A stretch of 64,000 nucleotides of DNA from Gloeocapsa sp. PCC 7428 (GCF_000317555.1 NC_019745.1:3534001-3598000); one strand, 5' to 3'. Counted from the first letter of the stretch, positions 45,739 through 56,473 are shown. The notes: generated by a model not told the origin, from the sequence alone. Made by a program: numbers and translations.

Positions 45739-46898
45739 GCTAAAATCGTCTGCAAACCTTTGACTAAGCGTTCCATACCTTCTTTAGCTGTTGCTTCTTG
45801 TAATGCGCCATAGGCGACGCGCAGGTAACAACCGCGATCCATACCAAATGCTGTCCCTGGAAGTACTGCGACTCGATGTTCGCGGATGAGGCGTTCGGTT
45901 AATTCAAAGGGATCTAATTGCGCATGCACCTTGAGGAAAAAGTAAAAAGCACCATTCGCGGGTGCAATTGTACACAAGCCTTGCAGGGCGTTCAGTGAGT
46001 GTAAAACAACTTGACGAACGTTGGCGATCGCTTGAATATGACTTTGGCAATAATTAAATCCTGTTTGCAATGCACCTAATGCGGCGTACTGCGAAATGAC
46101 AGGCGGACAAATTAAGTTTGTATCTTGAACTTTTTTAATAGCAACAAGTAAGTGTTCTGGAATCACCATGTAACCAATTCGCCAACTTGCAAATCCATAA
46201 GCTTTAGAAAGACTGTATAAGGAGATTGTGTGTGTATGACTGTGAGAAAATGCACCAGGCGAAACGTGTTTGACGCCATCGTAAGTAAAGTATTCGTAAG
46301 CTTCATCACTGATGTGATAAATTCCGCGATCGCGACACAGTTGATTGACTGCGCGTAATGCGTCTTCAGCGTAAACGGCACCTGTGGGGTTATTCGGTGA
46401 AATTGTCACCACAGCTTTGGTTTTTTCTGTAATGGCTTGCGCGATCGCTTCGGGACGGAGTTGATAATTTTCATCAGTCGCTACAAATACGGGATGACAC
46501 CCTGCGATTTGGATCGCCATTTCATGATTGAAATAGTAAGGTGTCTGTAAAATCACTTCATCACCGACGGAAGTAATGGCTAGCAGCGCATTCAGAAATC
46601 CCATATTGCTACCAGCCGTTACCATAATGCATCGCTTGTCAAGTGCAATATCATTAAAAGTTTGCAGTTTTGTTTTGATTGCGGCAATTAGAGGCGGAAT
46701 ACCTTCAATAGCTTTGTATTGATGATTTGCTGGATCGGCAAAGAATTGAGTGAGATTTGTCGCTTCCGGTGGTGGTGGATAGTATACAACACCTTGCCCT
46801 AAAGAAATTGTGCCAGGAAAACTGCGAATCAGTTCTCCCACAATCGGAATCACTGGCGACTGTACCGCCTGCATCCGCGACGTTGTTACGGTTTCCAT
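45732..46898 (-). CDS. PLP-dependent aminotransferase, class I/II
   Basis: 388 residues from ATG 46898 (METVTTSRMQAVQSPVIPIV); an upstream in-frame start would add 36 residues that overlap another small gene. Motifs: TISLGQGVVYYPPPPEATNL, MVTAGSNMGFLNALLAI, ISPNNPTGAVYAEDAL, ISDEAYEYFTY and the PLP-binding LYSLSKAYGFASWRIGY. Resembles aspartate/methionine-type aminotransferases of fold I. The amino-acid substrate is not determined. Confidence 0.9.
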   Translation of the reverse strand: METVTTSRMQAVQSPVIPIVGELIRSFPGTISLGQGVVYYPPPPEATNLTQFFADPANHQYKAIEGIPPLIAAIKTKLQTFNDIALDKRCIMVTAGSNMGFLNALLAITSVGDEVILQTPYYFNHEMAIQIAGCHPVFVATDENYQLRPEAIAQAITEKTKAVVTISPNNPTGAVYAEDALRAVNQLCRDRGIYHISDEAYEYFTYDGVKHVSPGAFSHSHTHTISLYSLSKAYGFASWRIGYMVIPEHLLVAIKKVQDTNLICPPVISQYAALGALQTGFNYCQSHIQAIANVRQVVLHSLNALQGLCTIAPANGAFYFFLKVHAQLDPFELTERLIREHRVAVLPGTAFGMDRGCYLRVAYGALQEATAKEGMERLVKGLQTILAH

Positions 46899-46929
46899 TG
46901 TTTGCAATTCGTGCGTCAATCTCCCAAAT

Positions 46930-47052
46930 TTAGCGCGTTGGCGGTTTCTTTTTCCAGAAAAGTTTCGTCCCCATCTCTGTCTTTGCCGAAAAGATGAGGT
47001 ACGCAACGAGTAAACTCACACCAACAAGAAAAGGAATTAAGTCACTGTTCAT
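46930..47052 (-). CDS. Small single-pass membrane protein
   Basis: 40 residues, too short for ordinary gene calling: MNSDLIPFLVGVSLLVAYLI, then FSAKTEMGTKLFWKKKPPTR. One membrane helix followed by a strongly basic, presumably cytoplasmic tail, the layout of small thylakoid or membrane-complex subunits. It lies 31 nt upstream of the aminotransferase start on the same strand. It does not match PetN, PetG, PsbM, PsbX or Ycf12 as I remember them. Start context is weak; the codon-level pattern is the main support. Confidence 0.6.
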   Translation of the reverse strand: MNSDLIPFLVGVSLLVAYLIFSAKTEMGTKLFWKKKPPTR

Positions 47053-47135
47053 GCACTAATTTTAAGAAGAGATGACATTTCTGCGTATACAACTTTTTGA
47101 GTGTTGTAACAAATGCGATCGCCCTTACTGCAAGT

Positions 47136-49031
47136 CTACTCAACAGTTACTGATTTTGCTAAATTTCGTGGTTGATCGACGTCTAAGCCGCGACGTGCTG
47201 CAATATGATACGCCAATAGTTGTAAAGGAATCACGCTAATTATTGGTGAAAGTAATTCTTCCACCGCTGGTACAGGAATCAAGTCATCAAAGGTTTCCGC
47301 TGCTTCGGAATCGTCCATTGAAGTCACTCCAACTAAACGCGAGTCACGCGCTTTGGCTTCTTGCGCATTAGATAAAACCTTCTCGTAAACACTACCAGGC
47401 ATCGCGATCGCCACTACAGGCACTTTAGCATCGAGTAACGCGATCGGACCGTGTTTAAGTTCTCCCGCAGGATAACCTTCTGCATGAATGTAGCTGATTT
47501 CTTTTAACTTCAGCGCCGCTTCTAAAGCGATCGGGAAATTAATACCGCGTCCAACAAAAATAAAGTCTTGCGTGTCGTTAAACTGATGCGTCAACTCTTG
47601 AATATAACGTTCTTGGCTTTCTAAGATTAATTCAATTTGCGCGGGTAATTGACGTATCCCTGCCAGAATTTCTTGCAGACGCTGTGGCGATAGTGTTTTG
47701 CGGCGAAATCCCAAATCTAACGCTAAGCAGTAAAACGCCAACAACTGAGAAATGAAACTCTTCGTTGCTGCTACACCGATTTCTATTCCTGCGTGCGTAT
47801 CAATCAAGTAAGGCGCGATTGTTGCAATCGAACTATCGAGGCGGTTAGTAATTCCTAATAATCTAACTTGGTACTCTGGCGGTGCATCTTTACGGCGTTC
47901 TTTTTCCATCGCCAATGCGGCGAGAGTATCAGCGGTTTCTCCCGATTGGGTAACGCCAATCATGAGTGTATTGGCGGTTAAAGGTGGTGGTGCGTAGCGA
48001 AATTCCGAGGAATATTGCACCATTGTGGGAATTCCTGCTAGTTGTTCGAGTAAGTACTTCCCAATTAAACTCGCGTGCCAACTTGTACCACAAGCAACGA
48101 TTTGAACTTGCTCTAGGTTGGCGTATAGTTGCTCTGGTAGATTAAGTTTGATCGGTGTTTCTGTCGCGTCTGGGTTCCAATCGTGTTTGAGGTAAGCTTC
48201 GATAAATGTTCTGACAACTCCAGGTTGCTCGTAGATTTCCTTGAGCATGAAGTGTCGGAATCCTTGTTTTTCTACCATGACTGGATTCCAGTTAAGCGTA
48301 CGAGGGTGTTTTTTCAGGCGATCGCCTGAAAAATTATACACTTCTACACCCAAAGGTGTTAACTTCGCCACCTCTCCATTTTCTAGCGTCAATACTGCAC
48401 GCGTATGCGGTACTAAAGCGGGAGTATCCGAGGCGCAGAAAAATTCTCCTTGCCCAAAGCCAATTGCCAGCGGTGCTTGTTGGCGGGCGATGATGAGTTC
48501 ATCAGGGTAGTCAGCAGAAATGACGGCGATCGCAAACGCTCCTTCGAGTTTGTTTACCGTTTGTCTAACGGCTTCTAGCAGCGGTGAAGTGTGGGGATTT
48601 TGCGACGATAGATTGTCTTTGAGAAATTGTGCAATGAGGTGCGGTATAACTTCAGTATCAGTTTCTGAGCGAAACTCATGTCCTAGTTCTTTAAGTTCTT
48701 CGCGTAACTCGCGGTAGTTTTCAATGATACCATTTTGCACAACTGCTACACGCCTTGCCATATCCATGTGCGGATGGGCATTGTATTCTTCTGGTTTTCC
48801 ATGCGTTGCCCAACGCGTGTGTCCAATGCCAATTTGTGCAGGGTTCTCGATTTGTTCTAACTTTTCGCGCAGGTTGTGGAGTTTGCCTTTAGCGCGGACA
48901 CAATGAATCTCACCTTCAAAGACTGTGGCAATTCCTGCGGAATCGTAGCCCCGATACTCTAGTTTTTCTAGCCCAGCAAGTAAAATTTCTGTAGCTGCTT
49001 GAGTGCCAATATAGCCAACAATTCCGCACAT
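47136..49031 (-). CDS. glmS: Glutamine-fructose-6-phosphate aminotransferase (isomerising)
   Basis: 631 residues; makes glucosamine-6-phosphate for peptidoglycan and lipopolysaccharide. ATG 49031 places the catalytic Cys at position 2 (MCGIVGYIGTQAATEILLAG); 13 upstream in-frame codons would block that nucleophile. Glutaminase motifs: YRGYDSAGIA, GHTRWATHG, NGIIENYREL. Sugar isomerase domains: VACGTSWHASLIGKYLLEQL, GVTQSGETADTLAALAM, EVGVAATKSF-type IEIGVAATKSFISQ, LKHGPIALLD. C-terminus DVDQPRNLAKSVTVE is exact for GlmS. Downstream neighbour of psaC, a common cyanobacterial order. Confidence 0.97.
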   Translation of the reverse strand: MCGIVGYIGTQAATEILLAGLEKLEYRGYDSAGIATVFEGEIHCVRAKGKLHNLREKLEQIENPAQIGIGHTRWATHGKPEEYNAHPHMDMARRVAVVQNGIIENYRELREELKELGHEFRSETDTEVIPHLIAQFLKDNLSSQNPHTSPLLEAVRQTVNKLEGAFAIAVISADYPDELIIARQQAPLAIGFGQGEFFCASDTPALVPHTRAVLTLENGEVAKLTPLGVEVYNFSGDRLKKHPRTLNWNPVMVEKQGFRHFMLKEIYEQPGVVRTFIEAYLKHDWNPDATETPIKLNLPEQLYANLEQVQIVACGTSWHASLIGKYLLEQLAGIPTMVQYSSEFRYAPPPLTANTLMIGVTQSGETADTLAALAMEKERRKDAPPEYQVRLLGITNRLDSSIATIAPYLIDTHAGIEIGVAATKSFISQLLAFYCLALDLGFRRKTLSPQRLQEILAGIRQLPAQIELILESQERYIQELTHQFNDTQDFIFVGRGINFPIALEAALKLKEISYIHAEGYPAGELKHGPIALLDAKVPVVAIAMPGSVYEKVLSNAQEAKARDSRLVGVTSMDDSEAAETFDDLIPVPAVEELLSPIISVIPLQLLAYHIAARRGLDVDQPRNLAKSVTVE

Positions 49032-49171
49032 TCTACAACACCACTCTTCTTTAAATGCTCTGCCTCTCAAAAGTACATAACGATTTTTAAATCGTCAAGA
49101 ATTGAATTCTTCATCAAATAGAATTTTTGACCTTACCACAGAAGTATTGTGGTTGGTTCTACCTTGAGAAA

Positions 49172-49195
49172 GAAAAAGGGGAATCAAATTTCCCC
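49172..49195 (-). terminator. Intrinsic terminator of psaC
   Basis: On the minus strand GGGGAA-ATTTGA-TTCCCC followed by TTTTTCTTT: a 6-bp stem and strong U-tract located about 105 nt after the psaC stop and before glmS. Confidence 0.85.
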
Positions 49196-49301
49196 TACCT
49201 TTGACTTGAATTGAATTATGAAAATCAAGTAAAAGACGCTCTGTATTGCGATGTTTACTATGGAATTTGATTTCGTCCACAGAGAAATTCAAGGGAACTT
49301 C

Positions 49302-50008
<707 letters not shown>

Positions 50009-51262
50009 TTAATATTTAAGTCGTTTTTGGCGGTAGTTGGCGACAGATTCGACAATGCCGATCGCAATGAAGTTGGTGAGTAATGCAGATCGTCCGTAAC
50101 TCAACCACGGTAGAGGAATTCCCGTGACAGGTGCAAGACCAATCGTCATCGCAATATTAACGATCGCCTGAAAAACGATCATCGATAACACACCAATCGC
50201 CAATAAAGAGCCAAAGTTGTCTTTAGCAGTTTGTGCAATAACGACTAAGCGCAAACAAATTAACCAAAAGACAAACAACACCGCTAAACCACCGACAAAG
50301 CCGAGTTCTTCGCCAATCGCCGAGAAAATAAAATCGGTGTGTTGTTCTGGGACGAAGTTAAGCTGCGTTTGCGTTCCTTGATATAAACCTTGTCCCCACA
50401 ATTCACCTGCGCCGATCGCAATTCGCGATTGAATGAGATGATACCCGCCGCCAAGCGGATCTTTTTCTGGATTGAGGAACAAAATCAAGCGATTTTTTTG
50501 GTAGTCTTGCAACAATCCCCAAAGAATGAACCCTAATTGACCGGCGGCAAAATTGACAGCGATCGCACCTAGCGCCCCTAACCATCGCCAAGGTAAAGTT
50601 CGCCATGCAATAAAACTCATTGTTGCAGTCCAGGCAAACCACGCGGGTAAATAAATGTTAAATAAAATAACAGCAATAATTGGAGAAACAAGTAAGATCA
50701 ACCAACCAGGGTTAGCATTTCCCCAATAAAGCATTCCTAACGTAATTGCACCGAAAACCAGCGATGTGCCTAAATCAGGTTGAATAAATACTAACAACCA
50801 AGGAACCGCAGTCACAGCTAAAGCTCGAATAACGGATGGAATGGTTGCGGCGCTGCGTGAGTGCAACAGTGCGGCTAAGGTGATAATGACGCCAATTTTG
50901 GCAAATTCTGACGGCTGGACATTAAAGCCACCAATACTGATCCAACGCTGCGCACCTTTAGCGGTCGTACCGATGAAAATGACAATCAGGAGCGAGACGT
51001 TCGTCAGTGTATAAATGACCCAGTGCCATTGAATCAGGTTTTCGTAGCGACAACGCGCGATGAATAATGCTAGCACAAGACCAATACCACCAATAAGCCA
51101 GTGCTGCCACCAATCGGTCAAGCCCTGATTCAATTCAGCGCTGCGAATCATTATTCCACCAAACACAGTTAAACCGACAACGGCAATTAGTAATATCCAA
51201 TCGACTTGTTGCCATGGTGCTAGTAGATATTTCCAGCGTAGGGATGATAAGATTCGCAACAT
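50009..51262 (-). CDS. rodA: Rod-shape peptidoglycan polymerase RodA
   Basis: 417 residues, SEDS family, about 10 membrane helices. GGIMIRSAELNQGLTDWWQH, KGAQRWISIGGFNVQPSEFA with the conserved PSE, FIQPDLGTSLVFGAITLGML, the catalytic-loop LGGGYHLIQSRIAIGAGELW and FVPEQHTDFIFSAIGEELGF, then GLAPVTGIPLPWLSYGRSAL. These match RodA rather than FtsW (short N-terminus). It polymerises glycan strands during elongation with a class B PBP not seen in this window. Confidence 0.94.
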   Translation of the reverse strand: MLRILSSLRWKYLLAPWQQVDWILLIAVVGLTVFGGIMIRSAELNQGLTDWWQHWLIGGIGLVLALFIARCRYENLIQWHWVIYTLTNVSLLIVIFIGTTAKGAQRWISIGGFNVQPSEFAKIGVIITLAALLHSRSAATIPSVIRALAVTAVPWLLVFIQPDLGTSLVFGAITLGMLYWGNANPGWLILLVSPIIAVILFNIYLPAWFAWTATMSFIAWRTLPWRWLGALGAIAVNFAAGQLGFILWGLLQDYQKNRLILFLNPEKDPLGGGYHLIQSRIAIGAGELWGQGLYQGTQTQLNFVPEQHTDFIFSAIGEELGFVGGLAVLFVFWLICLRLVVIAQTAKDNFGSLLAIGVLSMIVFQAIVNIAMTIGLAPVTGIPLPWLSYGRSALLTNFIAIGIVESVANYRQKRLKY

Positions 51263-51354
51263 GAGAAGAGGGCAGAGGTCAGGGTTTAGAGGTTAGGGAC
51301 TTGAGTAAGTTGATCGGGTAGGAGTGTTAACTTCTGACTCACGTTTCCTTATCT

Positions 51355-52425
51355 CTAAGTTAAAGCTGCGACAGAGACTTTACCAGCAATATTGAGGGCG
51401 ATCGCTTTTAAGGCTTTGGCAGAGGCAGAATCAGGGTCTGCAACCACAATTGGGACGCCGCGATCGCCACCTTGACGTAGAGATATTTCTAGCGGTACGC
51501 ATCCGAGTAATGGTACGCCAAGTTCCGCAGCAGTTTTTTCGCCACCACCCGAACCAAAAATGTCATACTGCTTATCTGGCATATCTGGGGGGATGAAGTA
51601 ACTCATATTCTCGACAATGCCCAATACAGGAACTTGCATTTGCTGAAACATCCGCAAGCCTTTACGCGAATCAAGTAGCGCTACAGTTTGTGGTGTCGTG
51701 ACAATGACTGCACCCGCCATAGGAACTGCTTGCGTCAGCGTTAATTGTGCATCGCCTGTCCCTGGAGGCATATCAACAATGAGATAATCTAAATCTCCCC
51801 ACTCAACTTGATACAAAAATTGGCGAATAATGCCATTCAGCATTGGTCCGCGCCAAATTACAGGTTGATCGCGATCAATCAAAAATCCCATCGATACTAA
51901 TTTCACGCCATGATTGAACGCAGGTTCTAGTACCTCACCTTGTTTACCTTGCCGTACCATAACTTGACTGTCCCCAAGTCCTAGCATCGTTGGTGCATTC
52001 GGTCCATAAATATCGGCATCGAGTAACCCAACTTTTGCTCCTGTTTGGGCAAGTGCAACCGCGACATTCACAGCAACAGTACTTTTTCCGACTCCTCCTT
52101 TACCACTAGAGACTGCCAAAATATTTTTGACACCAGCAATTCCAGCACGGTCAGGTAAACTTTTTTGTTGTGGTGTTTCGGCGGTTACATCGACAGCAAC
52201 ATCGGTTACACCTGGTAATTGTTTAACGGCTTTCTGACAGTCTTCTACGATGAATTCTCGCAACGGACAAGCTGGAGTCGTTAACACTAAGGTGAAGCTG
52301 ACCTTGCCATCGTCAATCTTAACGTTGCGAATCATGTTCAGTTCCACCAAGCTTTTGCGAAGTTCGGGATCTTGTACGGGGCGCAAAACTTCTAAAACAG
52401 AACTGGAGTTGAGTATTTCTGACAT
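51355..52425 (-). CDS. mrp: Mrp/NBP35-family iron-sulfur carrier ATPase
   Basis: 356 residues from ATG 52425 (MSEILNSSSVLEVLRPVQDP); a TTG 21 nt upstream is also in frame. N-terminal MIP18/DUF59 domain (RPVQDPELRKSLVELNMIRN, TTPACPLREFIVEDCQKAV), then the deviant P-loop AVSSGKGGVGKSTVAVNVA, DIYGPNAPTMLG, DYLIVDMPPGTGDAQLTLTQ and GIVENMSYFIPP. The C-terminal CxxC of some ApbC proteins is absent, as usual for the cyanobacterial form. Transfers Fe-S clusters to apoproteins. Confidence 0.93.
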   Translation of the reverse strand: MSEILNSSSVLEVLRPVQDPELRKSLVELNMIRNVKIDDGKVSFTLVLTTPACPLREFIVEDCQKAVKQLPGVTDVAVDVTAETPQQKSLPDRAGIAGVKNILAVSSGKGGVGKSTVAVNVAVALAQTGAKVGLLDADIYGPNAPTMLGLGDSQVMVRQGKQGEVLEPAFNHGVKLVSMGFLIDRDQPVIWRGPMLNGIIRQFLYQVEWGDLDYLIVDMPPGTGDAQLTLTQAVPMAGAVIVTTPQTVALLDSRKGLRMFQQMQVPVLGIVENMSYFIPPDMPDKQYDIFGSGGGEKTAAELGVPLLGCVPLEISLRQGGDRGVPIVVADPDSASAKALKAIALNIAGKVSVAALT

Positions 52426-52652
52426 GGTTGGTTCACTCTCAAGCAAGGCGCAACTGTGGCAAAAAAATTGCCTCCTGCCTAAATCTTAACGGGCAAGTGC
52501 TGTCCTGAGTGAGCGACTATAGACGAGAAGCGCGAGACGACAACCGATAGATAAGGCACGTTGTCAGGATTTAGGATAGGTGATTTAATTTATTGATAGT
52601 TAGCTTTGATAGAGCTTATGTTTTTTAGCTTGGCAAGTACATTTGCGTTAGC

Positions 52653-53177
52653 TTAAAAATCAAAACATCTGTCATTTAGAGGCTTCGGTTCGGTTGAGAG
52701 TGCAGTGTTTGCTGCTTGTTCCGCCGCCGCTGCTAAAGCCGCCGCAACTTTTGCCGCACGAGGTCGAATTAAAGACCAGATCAAAGGTGACAACCACCCA
52801 TTTAATGTCACTGAGTAGGAAACACAAGTACCGCACACCGTTGACTCTACACGGTAAATGACGCGTTCTTCTATTCCTGGAATTGATAACACGCGCACGC
52901 TCATCATTTCTCCAGGATGCACGCGTTCGACAAAAAGCCGAATCGGAATTGGACCTAAGCGCGTCACTGCTTGGAAAATTAAACCTGGTTTGGGTATTAA
53001 TCCGTTCGGAACATTGGTGCTAGTAAGCAAAGGATGCCAAGAAACATCTGCCAAATTGACGACTTTTTGCCAAAGTTCATCCACCGAGGCTGAACTGATT
53101 TCTCGATATGTTCGTACCAAAGAACATTGAAACCGACGACCTCTGCGGTGAATAATTTTGGACAAGCAGCCTAGCAT
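52653..53177 (-). CDS. SRPBCC-superfamily protein (second copy)
   Basis: 174 residues; basic N-terminus, then an SRPBCC-like domain: YREISSASVDELWQKVVNLA, DVSWHPLLTST, GPIPIRLFVERVHPGEMMSV, RVIYRVESTVCGTCVSYSVT. The C-terminus is an Ala-rich helix (AAKVAAALAAAAEQAANTAL). Binds an unknown hydrophobic ligand by family resemblance. It is only distantly similar to the SRPBCC protein at the left of the window. Monocistronic. Confidence 0.78.
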   Translation of the reverse strand: MLGCLSKIIHRRGRRFQCSLVRTYREISSASVDELWQKVVNLADVSWHPLLTSTNVPNGLIPKPGLIFQAVTRLGPIPIRLFVERVHPGEMMSVRVLSIPGIEERVIYRVESTVCGTCVSYSVTLNGWLSPLIWSLIRPRAAKVAAALAAAAEQAANTALSTEPKPLNDRCFDF

Positions 53178-53665
53178 CTTTCTAATCCTCCTGTCTGTAG
53201 CGTGCCAAAACTGAATTTGTTTGTTGGCGATCGCTACCGAGTTTGAGCGCTCAGTGTAGCCTATTTTTTTAGCCTACTTCGCTAAAATCTAGTACGTTTG
53301 TTGCAAAATTTCAATTCCTGCTATCTTTAAGGATTGTTACTACATTCTTCGAGCAATTTATTTGTCAAACTGCCAGATAATATTCAGTTTTTGTCTTCCC
53401 CCAAATGATAGAAATTGATGAAAGTCACGAGGAGTCAATTAAGTGTCGTCAGAATGTAGGCAATCATGACTATCGGCGACAACAGCTAGTAAACTAACAT
53501 CACAATCAGAATCTGGAAAGAATTGTTGCATTTTAAAATTGAAGGTACACAACAAGGCACAATTGTTATTTGTGCCATAGTTGATCAATGTAATAGCAAA
53601 CACTTTTATTGACTCAGCCTGACACAAGTCTGGAAATATTGCTTTTAAGAAATTTAAGTTGACTT
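53178..53665. other. Intergenic region between SRPBCC gene and hemF
   Basis: 488 bp holding divergent promoters. A 62-codon minus-strand frame exists (53439-53627) but its composition and lack of a ribosome-binding site argue against a gene. I saw no named motif. Confidence 0.35.
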
Positions 53666-54694
53666 ATGACGACTGCTTTAAATCCTCAGATGACTTCCTC
53701 CCAATCGCCACCACCAGAAGATGCTAAAGTTCGAGTTAAGCAGCTGATGCAGAATCTGCAAGATAAAATCTGTCAGGAATTAGAGCAACTCGACGGTGTC
53801 GGTAAGTTTCGCCAAGATGCTTGGGAACGCGAAGAAGGTGGCGGCGGGCGATCGCGTGTGATGCGCGATGGCGCAGTTTTTGAACAAGGCGGAGTTAATT
53901 TTTCTGAGGTTTGGGGAACGCATTTACCCCCCTCGATTTTGGCGCAGCGTCCCGAAGCAGCTGGACATAGATGGTTTGCAACAGGAACTTCGTTAGTTTT
54001 GCATCCGCGCAATCCTTATATTCCAACGGTTCACTTAAACTATCGTTACTTTGAAGCAGGACCGGTTTGGTGGTTTGGCGGTGGTGCAGACTTAACGCCT
54101 TACTACCCGTTTGCAGAAGATGCAGCACATTTTCATACCACACTCAAGCAAGCCTGCGACGCACATCACAAAGAGTATTATCCAACCTTTAAGCGCTGGT
54201 GTGACGAATATTTTTACCTCAAGCATCGTCAAGAAACTCGTGGCGTCGGTGGTATATTTTTTGACTACCAAGACGGTCAAGGACAGTTGTATCGCGGTCC
54301 TTTGCCCGATGGTGCAGCAGCAGCATATAGTAACTCGCTAGGCGATTTACCACAACGCAATTGGGAAGATTTGTTTGCTTTTGCACGTGATTGCGGTGAT
54401 GCTTTCTTACCAGCATATGCACCAATTGTCAAGCGCCGGAAAGACATAGAGTACGGCGATCGCGAACGTAATTTTCAGCTATATCGTCGCGGTCGGTATG
54501 TCGAGTTTAATTTAGTTTACGACCGAGGCACGATTTTCGGTCTACAAACGAACGGACGCACCGAGTCAATTTTGATGTCACTACCGCCCTTGGTACGCTG
54601 GGAATACTGCTACGAACCCGAACCGAATACGCCCGAAGCAAAGTTGTATGAAACATTCTTAAAGCCTCAAGATTGGGCAAATTGGAGAGGTTAG
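53666..54694 (+). CDS. hemF: Aerobic coproporphyrinogen III oxidase
   Basis: 342 residues; oxygen-dependent decarboxylation of coproporphyrinogen III to protoporphyrinogen IX, for heme and chlorophyll. Family core: [40 protein letters not shown], the signature [64 protein letters not shown] and [20 protein letters not shown]. Full length, no transit sequence. It heads a neighbourhood with CpcT, CobW-like and heme oxygenase genes on the opposite strand. Confidence 0.97.
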   Translation: MTTALNPQMTSSQSPPPEDAKVRVKQLMQNLQDKICQELEQLDGVGKFRQDAWEREEGGGGRSRVMRDGAVFEQGGVNFSEVWGTHLPPSILAQRPEAAGHRWFATGTSLVLHPRNPYIPTVHLNYRYFEAGPVWWFGGGADLTPYYPFAEDAAHFHTTLKQACDAHHKEYYPTFKRWCDEYFYLKHRQETRGVGGIFFDYQDGQGQLYRGPLPDGAAAAYSNSLGDLPQRNWEDLFAFARDCGDAFLPAYAPIVKRRKDIEYGDRERNFQLYRRGRYVEFNLVYDRGTIFGLQTNGRTESILMSLPPLVRWEYCYEPEPNTPEAKLYETFLKPQDWANWRG

Positions 54695-54771
54695 AAAGCA
54701 GCAGGTAGGTAGTAGCGTTGTAGGGTATTAATGAGCAATAATAATCAAATCTCGCCCACACTCCCACACTC

Positions 54772-55359
54772 CTAACCCCTAATTTTCCGAAAACGATAGG
54801 GACCGAGAATCGCTCCCCAGGTGGCTTTACCTGTTGTGGAGTCGATTCCTTTGTCGTAGCTTAAAAATTCTTCAGGAGAGGCTTCAAAGCCGATGGAGAC
54901 TTGTACAGTGTTGCCCGCGTAGGCAAAACAGCAGCGGCGATCGCTTGGTAAAGTAGCTTTAAAATGATAATCGCGTTCGAGTTGGTTGACGGTGACATCA
55001 AGAAGACAGCCTGGAAGTAACTCAAAGTCTTCGGGTGTCAGCGTTTTGAGAATATCGGGGTTAGCACCCGCACCACGCAGCGCAGTAGGATTTTTAGGCA
55101 TATAATACTGTACTTGCAGTGCAACGTCGTCAGGGCGCTGTTGGAGGCGGATCAGGCGCTGTCGATAAGGTTGATCGAGTTTGACAATATTTGCTTGTTC
55201 GGCAAACAGCGTAAAACTATCTTCGGTAAATAGCGCTACGGGTTGATGCCAAAGACGCAGGTGAACGTACCAAGCAGGTTCAGCGATCGCTTGTTCTTGA
55301 TTCGTAAACTCCCCAGTTAGATACTGCGCTAGCGCCTTTAGCTGCGATGATAAAGTCAT
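54772..55359 (-). CDS. cpcT: CpcT/CpeT-type phycobiliprotein lyase
   Basis: 195 residues, typical length. Begins LSSQLKALAQYLTGEFTNQE QA, then WYVHLRLWHQPVALFTEDSF, RQRLIRLQQ, YYMPKNPTALRGAGANPDIL, LPGCLLDVTV and the conserved end GILGPYRFRKI-like AILGPYRFRKIRG. CpcT attaches phycocyanobilin to Cys-153 of the phycocyanin beta subunit; without phycocyanin genes in view the precise CpcT versus CpeT assignment is by resemblance. Confidence 0.88.
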   Translation of the reverse strand: MTLSSQLKALAQYLTGEFTNQEQAIAEPAWYVHLRLWHQPVALFTEDSFTLFAEQANIVKLDQPYRQRLIRLQQRPDDVALQVQYYMPKNPTALRGAGANPDILKTLTPEDFELLPGCLLDVTVNQLERDYHFKATLPSDRRCCFAYAGNTVQVSIGFEASPEEFLSYDKGIDSTTGKATWGAILGPYRFRKIRG

Positions 55360-55423
55360 AATTCTGGATAAGTAAGAGAAAATAAACGTGATTGGGCAGT
55401 AGTCAATGGTGAACCACTAACTC

Positions 55424-56473
55424 CTAACCACTAACCACATTTAACTGCGACGCAATTACCGATGGTTCAAGATTACGCCCAATAAAAACTAATTTGGTTT
55501 GCTGCGGTTCTTCTGGTTGCCACATCCGGTCATAAAATTGTTCAAAGCGTCCGCCGACTCCTTGTAATACGAGACGCATTGGCTTATTTGGTACAGCGAC
55601 AAAGCCTTTAATGCGATAAATTTCTTGTTCTTGCGCTAAGGTTTGCAGTTGCTTTTGGAGTTTTTGCGGATCGAAGCTACGGTTGAGAACTAAATGTGTC
55701 GAGGTAATTTCGTCGTCGTGGTCGTGGTCTTCTTCAGTATCATGGTGGCTAGGACGTGCGGCTAAGTCGTCTTCTACAGCAGCATTGAATCCGAGGAGAA
55801 TATCAGTGTCGAGTTGTCCGTTTGTGGATGCGACGATTTTGACGACTCTTGGTAATTCCTGTTGTACTAAGTTAATAATTTCTGCCTGAGTTGCGCTATC
55901 GACTAAATCTGTTTTGTTTAAAACGACTAAATCCGCACACGCGAGTTGATCTTCAAATAATTCTTGTAAGGGTGTTTCGTGTTCTAAGTTGGGATCGGCT
56001 TGGCGATCGCGTTCAACAGCTTCAGGATCGCTGGCAAAAGTTCCAGCGGCGACGGCGGCACAATCGACTACAGTAATAACGGCATCGACAGTCGCAGCAT
56101 TACGAATTTCGTGCCAACGAAAGGCTTTTACAAGGGGCTTGGGGAGGGCTAAACCCGAAGTTTCGATCAATATACAGTCAATGCTGTCACGCCGCTGTAA
56201 TAGCTGCTGCATCGTCGGTAAAAACTCTTCTTGCACCGTACAGCACAAGCAACCATTCGTAAGTTCAACGATATTATCTGTACTGTCACCATCTTCAGGA
56301 CAGATTTGACAAGATTTGAGTAACTCACCATCAATTCCTAATTCGCCAAATTCGTTGACGAGAACCGCGATGCGTCTACCGTGGTTGTTTTGTAATAAGT
56401 TGCGAATGAGTGTCGTTTTACCGCTACCAAGAAAGCCAGTGACGATCGTAACCGGAATTTTTTTAAATGCCAT
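55424..56473 (-). CDS. CobW/ZNG1-type (COG0523) metallochaperone GTPase
   Basis: 349 residues from ATG 56473 (MAFKKIPVTIVTGFLGSGKT). P-loop GFLGSGKTTLIRNLL, the family metal motif NGCLCCTVQEEF, switch and NKTDLV, and a His/Asp-rich loop at about residues 230-250 (PSHHDTEEDHDHDD), then the CobW C-terminal domain (IYRIKGFVAVPNKPMRLVLQ, VFIGRNLEPSVI). The His-rich loop and Cys motif suggest zinc (or another divalent metal) delivery. It sits between cpcT and the heme oxygenase gene, so supply of metal to tetrapyrrole enzymes is an attractive but unproved idea. Confidence 0.9.
   Translation of the reverse strand: MAFKKIPVTIVTGFLGSGKTTLIRNLLQNNHGRRIAVLVNEFGELGIDGELLKSCQICPEDGDSTDNIVELTNGCLCCTVQEEFLPTMQQLLQRRDSIDCILIETSGLALPKPLVKAFRWHEIRNAATVDAVITVVDCAAVAAGTFASDPEAVERDRQADPNLEHETPLQELFEDQLACADLVVLNKTDLVDSATQAEIINLVQQELPRVVKIVASTNGQLDTDILLGFNAAVEDDLAARPSHHDTEEDHDHDDEITSTHLVLNRSFDPQKLQKQLQTLAQEQEIYRIKGFVAVPNKPMRLVLQGVGGRFEQFYDRMWQPEEPQQTKLVFIGRNLEPSVIASQLNVVSG

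Noticed and set aside
49095-49292. 65-codon minus-strand frame between psaC and glmS
   Set aside because: It spans the psaC terminator hairpin; composition is unremarkable.
53439-53627. 62-codon minus-strand frame upstream of hemF
   Set aside because: No ribosome-binding site, no recognisable pattern, and it lies in a promoter region.
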